Assembly (NCBI GenBank): GCA_030549495.1
Contig: JAUIRK010000891.1
Location: forward strand, 62,001 to 126,000
Reading direction: 5' to 3'
DNA from: Nectonema munidae
Lineage: Eukaryota; Nematomorpha; Nectonematoida; Nectonematidae
Length of the DNA: 64,000 bases
The notes under the pieces were generated by a model. That model saw only the letters and a program-made list of their open reading frames with translations, searched no databases and was not told the DNA's origin. Positions 12,501 through 24,500 of this stretch are shown here, piece after piece. Every line of letters begins with the position of its first letter. Position 1 is the first letter of the stretch. A program made the translations under genes and the position numbers.

Positions 12501-15500
12501 TTCAAAAAGGGGAACTGGGAAATATAAAAAAAAGTAAGTAAAATGAAACGTAAAATTTTTACAAAACTCGTAAACGACAATCACGATTAATCACTATTTT
12601 ATTAATTTGTTTGGAAAAGTGCAAATGATGAAAATAACTTTTATAAAATTTTTACTTATATAAAATATATATATATTTGAGGATAAAGATTTATTTCTTT
12701 GATAATTAATATACTTTTTTACTTTAATTAATTTTTTTCCTTAATAAAGTAAATTTTCTTAAATAAGGCAATAAACTAGTAATAACAAATACACTAGAAA
12801 TTAAATTGTTAATTTACAAAATACTGTGAAGAAGTTATATAAAAATGAGGTAAACAAGTTTGGGTTTAAAAACATAAATTGGGAAAGAAAAGTATCAATA
12901 TGTTCTGTTTTTAAGATTAAAAAATAGGTATACAAACTGAATAAAAAATTAACTACAAAAACGTTATTGTTTATATACTTATATAAAGACATACTCCCAA
13001 AAAAATTTTAGGAAAAAATATTTACTATTGTTTTCAGGATGTAGGAATTAGAGTATTTTGTTGAAAAACTTTTTTATTTAAAGAAACACCCCCTTGGCAC
13101 AGAATAAAGCTATATAATTATATAAAAGAAATACTCAAAAAAAATATTTTTCTGTTAAATTAAAAAATAACAGATTTAATTGATTTTTTCAAAAAATGAA
13201 TACCACGATCGTTTTCAGAATATGCGAAATATGGTATAGATATATAAAATAAATATTCAGAAAAAAAATTTTCCTGTAAAATATTAAACATCCATCAAAA
13301 ATGACAGATTTGATTGATCTATCCGAAAAATGAATACCACTATTGTTTTCAGAATGTAGGAATTAGGGTATTTTGCTAAAAAACCTTTTCATTTAAAGAA
13401 ATGTTTTCAGAAGGGGGGGGGGGGGGTTGAACCCCCCCCCCCCCCCCCCCCCCCCCCCGGCACAGAAAATAAAGCAAAAAAGCTCGGCACAAATAGGGTT
13501 AACATGAATGATGAGTATTGAAAAATGGAATCATTTTTTTGATGAGTTGCTATTTGAGTTTATCCTTAAAACCTTTTCTACCGTGCGAAATTGACTTCAT
13601 AATGATAAATAAAATCCGTTTGTAAAAGCATCAAATTGTCATTTCTGTTTGTAGTAAAATGAACATAAGGAGGTTGCCCAGTGCTCGTCCCTTCTGCATC
13701 CCCCATTGCGTTGCGATAATACACAAAGTATTATGTGTATGATAATTGATCTATAAAACACTATTTAGATTGAACGTGTTCTACATGTGTTTGCTCAGTA
13801 TATGAATATCGTAAGCCATGCCGCTGTTGGAGGTGTTAGTATATCCGTTGATAAAGCGAAGTTAATAAACACCCATATTGTTGTTGGTACGCCTGGTCGT
13901 GTCTGTGATTTGATGTCTCGAAATATTATTGTATCACAAGATATTAAAATTTTCGTAATGGATGAAGCTGATGAAATGCTTGATAGAGGTTTTGATGAAG
14001 AAATTAAAAGTATTCTTCGTTATATTCCAGAAAATGTTCAGGTTCAGTTTTTATTTTTGGCCGTCATTTATAGGATAATTTTGATTACTTGTTTCTTTTT
14101 CAGACCATTTTGCTTTCTGCTACTATGCCTTCAGCAATGCACGCAACGTTTAAAGAATTAATTAAAAAAGACGCTGCACAGATCTTTGTTAAGGATACTG
14201 AAGTTACTTTGGATGGAATTAAACAGTACTATATCAACTGTGAAATAGAGGTATTTTTACCTTTGTTATAAATATGTAGTCAATTATTTCTCGGAGGCGA
14301 CTGTAAATTGTGTTTAAGTAAATCCTTGTTAAATTTTTCAAAAAAAAAAGATATTTTATCGATATATTTTTAGTTATCGCATGTAAACATTTTGAAATTG
14401 TATAAATTTTTATATGATTGTTAGCAGTATAGTATACAACATTGTTTATGTTAAAAGAACTAAGAGTTTCAAAGACTTTGTTGTGCAAAAAAGAATGATT
14501 ACTTGTTAGTTTTGGGTTTTGTATATAATGTTATATTTTAAACAAGATCTACTGTTATTAATGGCGCTCATTTTTTTTTGAAATGTGGTATTATCCACTT
14601 TTTTTGTATCTGGGGGATTCTTTTTAATTTTTTAGTAAGTAGTTGTTTGTGGGAAGTTATCTTGTATAAGAATGTCTTATGTTATCTTGATTTGCTTGGT
14701 TTTTTCAATATCTTCTGTTCAGGGGCGCAAAAAACTGTTGCGCGTATTTTCTCATCTTCTGTCACAGTAATTCTATTTTTCTTTCTGTCTCTGTTTTTCT
14801 CGGGTCAGACTAAACATCCCAAATAATTCTAAAGCACAACAAAAAAGAGGGTTAGATAAAAAAACCTAGAAATAACAGGAAGCACCCCAAAACACTTCAA
14901 AATACCGCAAAACATGCCGAATACAGTTCAGGCGTAATTTTCACAATTACTGGTCTTGAACAGAGTCGCACATCCTCGAAATTATTGGGGGCGAAATTTT
15001 TTTGTTGCAATTTTCAAAATTAGTGGTCTGGAAATACCACGGGAGACCAAATATTCAAACAATTCTTTAAAATAGAGTGTATTTAGCGCATATCCAAAGT
15101 TCTAAATTTATAAGACTAGTTTATATTTTTTTTACAAATTTGGTGAATTTAATTACTATACTTCCAGCGAAAATATTTTAATTAAATTTGCAGAATATAC
15201 ACTAGTTTAAAAAAATCCACAATTATTTAGGCTTTTCATTTGAAAATGGAGTAGTCTACCAGGCACATTACAGGAATTGAAAGGATATTTCATTCATAGA
15301 GAAAACAACTGAAAACAAATAACTGAAGGTTGGATAGTTTTATATGAGTGAATGTAGTCTGAAGGCAAAGAGTCTACTTGACACCCTGCGATGTTTATAT
15401 GAAAAAATGTGATTGATTCAGGGGCAAGGGTATAAAATGAAGTTATAATTGTGCAAACAAAAATAAAACAATAAATTAAGATTGCAGTATTTCATTTTTC

Positions 15501-18500
15501 TCAGCATCATTCAAAAATAGTTTAAAAGCTAAATTGAGGCAAGCTAAAAAAAAGTAAAATAACTTTTAACATTTTGCAATGATTTGCCTTTTATAATAAC
15601 TTTTAAGGAAAAAAAGTTATAGAGCTTCAACAAAAACTAAAAAATTTTACAACATAACTTAAGTTTTTTGTAAACTGATTTGACGTTGACAGGTTGGTTG
15701 AGGTGATGAACTAAGCACGGAAGCCTCTGGATTCGATCCCTCATCGATACGAATTTGTTCATAGTTTGACATAAGCGGTACATCAGCTATATAATTAACA
15801 TAATAGAAAAAGGAAACAAAATAAACTAATAAAGCAATTTTCACTATTTTAAAATGGAACCGCCTGTTCTCAGAATTTGAATAAAGAATTAGAGTTTATT
15901 TGATATTTTCAAGTTTTTATAAGCATCAAAAGCCAACGTTTAAGTAGCTAACCCTTATATGGTGATTTGATAGCACTTGCGTTTTTCACATATTGTATAG
16001 AATCATAGTATACAAAAATGATAATTTAATCACTTTTTATAAAATTATTTAAGTCTAAAAACAAAATCATTAAAAAATTATTTAAACTAACATAAATCGA
16101 AGTATACGAGAAAAGAAAATCATTGCGTTTTTTTTTAAATATTTTTGTCCACAAATAAAATTCTGACAGCTGTTATAAAGAGATTAAGTACATTTTTAGC
16201 AGCTGAAACATTTTGTTTCGATATTATATTTTTATTATAATAATCAACAAATTTTCTTAAATGATTTAATTAATTGTGTACAGTGTTACTTATAAAATTT
16301 AACAATCGAACATTATAAAAAAATATCTCTGTTCAAATATTAAACAAATAGAGTATTCTTGCCTTTTAATCTGAATAGCTAGTCAAAATATTCATTCCCA
16401 AATAACTATTGAAAAAAATTTCGTGACTTTAAAAAATAGTTTTCAAATGTTACAAAATACTATAGTCTATCAATATTCATTGATATACTATTGTAGCGAT
16501 TGAAAACTATTTTAATTTAACTCTAAATGCAAATTAGACAGAAGCAGTGGTGTAGCCAGAAAAAAAGTTGATAGGGGGGGGGGGCACAATTTAAAAACAA
16601 AAAACTTGAGCAACATTATTATACTTTCTTGATTCTTTCATTGGAGAAATTTTCGAAAACTAATATCGCATAAGATGCATGGGGACACCATGAGGTACAT
16701 AGGAAAGTGGGCACGGCCCCTCTGGCTAGCCTAGCTACGTCACTGGAGAGAAGAGAGCTGAATAAGATAGGAGAGCTTAAACAATAGAAGAGGGCTAGAG
16801 TGAAAGAAGAGAGCTTGAATGAGAACTTGAGTGAATGATTGAGTTTTAGCAAAGAAAGCGGAAGATAAAATCCGGTCAGACTAAACATGACAAATCACAA
16901 CACGACAATAATTTGTTTGACTTGATTAAATTAATTTTCTTACATTGTTTTTGGGTGTATATTACAAAAATAAAAATGTTTTTTACGAATATCGATAGTT
17001 TTTAGAATTTCCGTTTATTTCAAAATTCATGATTTTGAGTGTAGAATCAGTGTAATGTGAATATTATTTTATTCAATAATGGAAATAAAACTAAAATCTT
17101 TTTTGATAAATTTAATTAAAACAAAAATAAACTAAAATTGAAGTTAAAATATATTTAAAAAGAATAATTGCGTGGCAAAAAGCTAAAAATAATGTTTTGT
17201 TCTACGTTGCCTTTGATGCCAAGATTTATCTTCTTTGATAAGTCCCCAAACGTAGTTACCCATCATAGATTTGCCCCATCGGCCTTGGTATCTCTTTTCC
17301 ATGGTTTGGATATCTTGATGAAATCGTTCTCCATGCTCTTCGCTCACATCACCAAGATTTTCTTTGAAAACATCTAAATGCGAATCCAAAAAATGAAGCT
17401 TCAGTGACATCCGGCATCCCATTTCTTTATACGCATTTACCATATTTTCAATATTGTCTTTGTAGTTTTCATCTTTTTTATTACCTAAAAATCCTGTCAC
17501 AACTCTTCTAAATGCCTCCCATGCACATCTTTCTTTCAAATTAAGCTATTTTCAAATTCTTCAGAATTTAGAAGTTTCCTAACATCAGGGCCCGTTAAAA
17601 TTCCATTTTTTAGCTTTGCTTCAGAAAGCTTAGGAAATAAAAGTCGGATTTGCTGAAAAGCATTACTGTCATATTCTAGTGCTTTCACAAACTGTTTAAT
17701 AAGTCCCAGCTTTATGTGTTGTGGAGGAAGTAACACTTTTTTTTGGGTCAATTAGGGGTTGATTAATGACGTTTTGACTACCAGATTCAAGGCCAATTCT
17801 TTGTCCATGTTTTTTTGTTCCATTCCCAATGGAAAGCCTAGCATTTTGAAATCTCCACATACATCATAATTAAAATTTTCATACTTTATTTTGCTGAGCA
17901 AATTTTTAACATTGGCATAGTCTTCTTTCATATGCGTAGAATGACCAACTGGAACTGATGGCAACAAGTTTCCATTGTGAAGCAAAACTGCCTTTAAACT
18001 TTTAACAGAACTGTCGATGAAGAGCCTCCATTCTGATGAAACATGTTTCCTATCGCACTAAAAAGGCCCTTGATATCTTCAAAAACATAAGCCATCTTCA
18101 ACATCATAACATTTAGAATATTCCATATGTCATTTTTTTGCACCCCTATTCTGCATCTCTCTCCTAGAAGATTCCACTCTTTGAGCCTGGACGTTAGCTG
18201 CTGAGCTCCCTCTTTAGATAAGTTCAAGTCTTTAATTTAATCATTTAACTCACTTTGATTCGGAAAATGAGGAGAAATTATTATTCACAGATTCTACTTC
18301 ATCCAGATAACTTTCCTTAAACAAAAGTTAGTATACAAAGAATTCAGCATAACAAAATATTTTAAATTTTAACAATTACCTTTTCTGGATGGGAAGGAAC
18401 TAGCAAGTTTACATTATGAGGTACTGGAGCAATTGATGAAGCAATATTAGGATAGTCAAGTTTTTTAGATTTTCCTTTGATTTTTCTGAATTTAGATATG

Positions 18501-21500
18501 TTGACTACAAAAATAACAATCAGTGGTTTGATTTTTTTGTTCTCTCCAAATTCGTGGAATAGCAAAAGGCATTGATCTTTCTCCTAGATTTTAGATTCTG
18601 AGTTTTTACAAAAGTATGACAATTTAAAACAAAAAAACTACCTCTCAGCCATGCCTCCAATGTTGAACGACAGCTTCCACAAATAAAATGAGGAGCCCAA
18701 TTGCCCAATATATTATCCGCAGACATAGCAAAAAGAATTCGTGTTATTTTTACACATCCGTGTAGCCATTTTTAATTTGTAGTAAAAAATTGACAATATT
18801 ATAATATCTTAAAAATAAAACAAAAATTGTGACAAAAATATGTTAAGAAAAATACCTTGTAACTTCTGAACCATCGATGTTACAGAAAAAACAAGCACAG
18901 ATTTGAAATCAGAGTGAAGTTTTTAGTAATCTATAATATAATAATTTCAACCGAATCATATATATATATATATTTCACCGAACCGATTTTCTTTTACTTT
19001 TTCCATTCAAAGTCAAATTACTTTTAGATTAAAAAAGATTTTTCCAAGCTATAAAATGTTAACCTGCCTCATTTCGCTAGCGCTATCACGTGGTCTAAGT
19101 TAAATGACCTGACAGTGAGTTCATTGACCCGCACTTGAACTCTAAATTTTCTCACTTTTTCAATTCCCGCGAGATGTTTCAAAATTTTTTAAAAAAATTT
19201 CAAGTGAGTTAAAGTACTTTTATAAATAAATGATTTTGTAAAAAAAAATTTCGAAAAAAATAATAACATTTTTTATAAAAAAGGTTTGAATTTTCAAAAA
19301 GTTGACATTTTTGATTCAAAAATTTTACATCAAAAGAAAATTATTTTTTTCTAATTTTTACATCATCTTATTCAAAATTGCTTAAATATTATTTTAGAAT
19401 TTTAAAATTTTGAAAAATATTTATTTTTGATATATTTTTTTTGATTTTAACAATTTTTAAAAAAACTTTGTGTCAATATTTTCAAATTTTTAGCTTTTAA
19501 AGAAAACTTTATGCGAGAAATTTTTTAAAAAACATTTTAAACCATGCGCATCTTAAAGAGCATCCTTTTACCTATATTTTTGAATTATTTTTGGTTTTGA
19601 TACAAATTCAAAATTTTTTTTTATAAGCCCTTGAACAATATGCACAATTTTGCTATTTTTCACTATATTTTAGCGTGTAAAATGAAGAATGAAATTATTT
19701 TTTTTTTATATTTTTTGCATATTCATAAAATAAACCTATTATTTAATCATACTACGGTGAAAAAATTGGAAAATATTTTTTTTTATTTTTTTAAAAATTG
19801 TAAGGGTGACCCATACAAAATTTTTGAAAAATTTCAAACTCATCCAATTTTTAATTTTAATATCTCATTTTAAAGCAAATTTTATACTGATTACGAAAAT
19901 GTAAAAATATTTTAAATTAATTTTTTTTAAAATACTTTTTTTAGCCTTTGAACTTGAAAAAATGACAAAAATTCCAACTTTGACCTCAAAAAAATTAAAA
20001 AATCAATCGATTGATTTCAAATAAATTACATATTCGGAATCAGCGTATCAAACTCTATCAGAATACGTTTTAAAATTTTTGAATTTTCCATTTTTTTAAT
20101 TTTCGATTTTTCAGGCCCTTTCAAACGACCTCAAAATTATGACTTCACATATATTCAACAAAAAAGCAAGTTTTATATATTTTTAGAAACCTCTTATCAT
20201 TCTAAATAACAATATTAACTTTAATTTATCATAAATGTTTTAATTCAAAAAAATTTCATATATATTTGTATATTTTCTATATACGTATATAATGTACTTA
20301 ATTTAACCAATCAAAAAAATTCATTTGCATTAAAAAAAATTTTCATTCTCAATATATCCAATTCAATTAATGGTTGATGGGTTTATTCATTCTTCTCAAA
20401 AAAGATAATAAATTTGTATGTTACTATTTCAAATCTATATTTTTAATAAAACAAGATTCTTTATTAAAGTTGTTTTTTTAATCTATAAATTTTGTTATTT
20501 AGATTTCTATAAATTGATTACTGCTATTGATAATTTTTAAATAACTAAAGTTTTATTAATAGATTTCCTTAAAATCTAAATTATTTAGTTTATAAATTTT
20601 ATTTTTCTAAACTCTATTACTTTAAAATTTTAATTTTTAAGTATTCAGTAGATTTAGTGCAAATTTATTTTTAAAATAAAGATCTATCTACTTTTGGTTA
20701 AGATTTTATATAGATTAAGTATACTTTATTTATATTATCTGCTTTAATTTAATTTTAATGATAATCTAATTTGCTAATTCGTTAATTTAAAATAATTAAA
20801 GCTTTTCTAGATTTTATATAGTAAAATATTATAATATACTTTTTTAATTTTCTTTCCTTTAATTTATTTTTAATGATAATCTAATTTGCTATTTCCTTTC
20901 TTTATTTTCTTTTTAAATGAGTAAAGATCTTTTAGATTTTATGTAGTAAATTGTCTTATCTTTGATCTTTGTGTGTACCAAGGATATTTACGCGTACTAA
21001 GGATCTTTTTCAGAAATATCAATATTTTTTAGAGGTACCAATGATGTTAACAGGGGTTCGAATGATCTTTACCGGTTCGTTCAGATCTATATCATAGGGT
21101 AGCAATGATCTTTCAGGGCTTAACTCTCATGGGTACCAATGATCTTTAACTGGACGTAGAATCACAGTGGTACCACTTATCTTTTTAAGGACATAGAATC
21201 ATGGAGATACAAATGATCTTTTACAGGACCTAGAATCAAAGAGGTACCAATGATATTTTACCTAGGATCACGCGGTAAATGGACCTAGAATCACGCGGTA
21301 CGAATGATCTTTCACAGGACCTAGGATCACGCGGTACCAATGATCTTTAACTGGACCTAGAATCACGCGGTACCAATGATCTTTAACTGGACCTAGAATC
21401 ACGCGGTACCAATGATCTTTAAATGGACCTAGAATCACGCGGTACCAATGATCTTTTACAGGACCTAGGATCACGGGGGTACCAATGATCTTTCACAGGA

Positions 21501-24500
21501 CCTAGCATCACGCGGTACCAATGATCTTTAACTGGACCTAGAATCACGCGGTACCAATGATCTTTAACTAGACCTAAAATCACGCACCAATGATCTTTAA
21601 CACGGGCGATATCAATGATTAGAATAAGTGGTACCAATGATCTTTGTAGATGATTTAATGATTATTAGGGGTATCAATGATCTTTAACTGGACCTAGAAT
21701 CACAGGGGTACCAATGATCTTTCACAGGACCTAGAATCACGCGGTACCAATGATCTTTAACTGGACCTAGAATCACGCGGTACCAATGATCTTTAACTGG
21801 ACCTAGAATCACGCGGTACCAATGATCTTTAACTGGACCTAGAATCACGCGGTACCAATGATCTTTAACTGGACCTAGAATCATGCGGTACCAATGACCT
21901 TTTACAGGACCTAGGATCACGGGGGTACCAATGATCTTTCACAGGACCTAGCATCACGCGGTACCAATGATCTTTAACTGGACCTAGAATCACGCGGTAC
22001 CAATGATCTTTAACTGGACCTAGAATCACGCGGTACCAATGATCTTTAACACGGGCGATATCAATGATTAGAATAAGTGGTACCAATGATCTTTGTAGAT
22101 GATTTAATGATTATTAGGGGTATCAATGATCTTTATCTGGACCTAGAATCACAGGGGTACCAATGATCTTTCACAGGGCCTAGAATCACGCGGTACCAAT
22201 GATCTTTAAATGGACCTAGAATCACGCGGTACCAATGATCTTTCACACGTCCTAGAATCACAGTACCAATGATCTGTCACACGTTCTAGAATCACAGTAC
22301 CAATGATCTTTCACACGTCCTAGAATCACAGTAGCAATGATCTGTCACACGTCCTATAATTCACGCGTCCTAGCTTTTTGAGATTTAGAATCCTACGTCT
22401 CGAGCGAAGCGAGAGACAAACACAGGACCGTCTAGTAAACAATAAAAATATTAAGTCAAACAAAAAAAAATTTTTTATGTTAAAGCGTTTAAAAAAAAGA
22501 TGGTTAGACCCCAAAAAATCGAAAGTTTTAAGGAGTTTTTGGGATCTTTTTTGTAGTTTTTTGACATTTTTTGTGGTGTTTGAGGAATTTTTAAGATTTT
22601 TTTGTAGTGCCTTAGAATTATTTGCCGTGTTTGGGGATATTTTGAGGTGCTTTCGGTTATTTCTAGGTGTTTTGGGATTTTTAGTCTAACCCTTTTTTGT
22701 AGTGCTTTAGAACTATTTGGCGTGTTTTGGGGTGCTTCCTGTTATTTCTGGGTGTTTCGGGGTTTTTATCTAACCCTCTTTTTTGTAGTGCTTTAGAATT
22801 TTTTGGTGTGTTTAGTCTGACCCGAGAAAAACAGAGGAGACAGAAAGAGAAATAGAATCACTGTGACATGAGATGAGAAAATCTAGTGGATCATCAACAT
22901 GTGTGTGCTCAAAAAAACTACAAGGAGACACTTTGATAAACATTGCTTACTTATTGTGTGTATATTGATACAATGGATTATTATTATTATATAGCTCTCA
23001 CATCATTTGTAAAATATTTTTGATCAGAGCAGCTTGACATGATGTTTGACTCTATAATTTTTAATCGATCTACGTTTTTTTAACTTGCAAAATCTTCGTC
23101 TATTGATTTTTGACGTGTATGTTTATGTATTTGCTGATTGGAATCATTCAGTAAAATAGAATCTTTTGTATTTCGTTTTAATATTCATACGTAAAAACCC
23201 ACCTTTTCTTTCTTTATAATAATAATAATAATGTTTTTACCTAATCACATACTTTTAATGTGTCTTTTTACTAAATAATATAAATCTATTATTTATATTT
23301 TTTATACTTGATAAAAGTTTAGCAACATTTCATAATAATTTTCTTTTTGATTTTTGATATCTTCTTAAAATATATTATATAAACGGCCTTATTATTATTA
23401 TATACAAGTGGGTTACCCCATTCGTTTTTCACTTTGCTCTAAACAGATCGGATTGTAAGTACCCTCAAAGATCATTGGTACCGAAATTCTAGGCGCTCTC
23501 AAAAATCATTGGCACAGATTTTAGGCACCCTCAAAGAAAATACGGAAAAGGGTACAAATTTAGCGCGTATATATCACTAAAGAGATTTGGTCATTGCACG
23601 CGTGTTAACATATCTATTACAGATATGTATCATAGAATTGAAAGTAAAGTAACAAATATTTCTTATTGGTATTGGACAGTTTATATGTGTTTATCTATGA
23701 AGGTATTAAAATTTTAGAATATAATAAATAATAAAAATCCATAATTTACTTTGGATTCGTTTTTGATTTATTTATCGCAGTGTCCTTCTTTCTCATATAA
23801 AGAGTAAAGTGGCATAATCTTCCATGTCTACATTAAAAAAATATATATATATATATGATATAAACAAATGATGAAAAATCAATAAGTGAAAATTTATTGA
23901 ATATATGAATAGAAGGAAAATTGTGTACTCAGTTGGCTGGTCAACCCAGTTTAAATCTTCATTTAAAGTTCTTGTTAATAAAATGAGATTCAGTTTTCAA
24001 TCTGACTTCTTGAAGAGGAACTGACTTAAAGCAATATTTTTCTCTTTAAATGAACAATAATTTTTTGCTTTCTCGATAAATCTGCAGCGAGTTAACCCAT
24101 TAATGACCAACTTCTAGCTTATGAATTCTATGCTTTTATTTGAATAGTTTGATGGACATATAACTTAATTTCACATATCAAAACTTGTTAAAAACGAAAT
24201 ATATTATTTTAGATCAAAAAAACAAATCATAACCTAAAAGTTATATTGTCATAAAGGGGAGCATATCTCACATAATGTTGGTAAAAAATACATTGAATTT
24301 AAGTAAAAAAAATAAAAAAAAGCAACAAATTTATTACACGAAAAAGTAATTTTTATTACTTTGAATGCAAAGCGTTAAAGCGGTGCATATGAAGGGCAAC
24401 GTTACACTTGATACATCTTTTTTTAGTGCCTTTTTTTTTGCAAAATACGCATATTTTCTGGGTCGGGAGATTGCCAAAATCATGATCTTTTGTATCAAAT

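Larger units (their letters stand above)
14958..16880. repeat. Large dispersed repeat, right copy (partner 2335-4120)
   Basis: See the left copy for shared blocks. This copy lacks the 542-bp insertion (empty site near 15190-15200). It keeps the intact MITE at 16545-16745 and a second fragment of the hAT C-terminus (KLNHSLK reading leftward, about 16850-16750). Confidence 0.75.

Noticed and set aside
21268-22086. Repetitive minus-strand proteins ([12 protein letters not shown] repeats)
   Set aside because: They arise because the 36-bp satellite period is a multiple of three. There is no flanking gene structure and units vary freely, so they are not coding.
20970-22370. CRISPR array
   Set aside because: Units are contiguous with no unique spacers, no cas genes are nearby, and the DNA is eukaryotic. 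It is a satellite.
22397-22436. Helitron 3' end (hairpin followed by CTAGT)
   Set aside because: The hairpin is followed by CTAGT at 22432, but the gap is longer than usual. The second hairpin copy at 26120 has no CTRRT, no Rep/helicase gene is present, and the hairpin belongs to an inverted-repeat element end.
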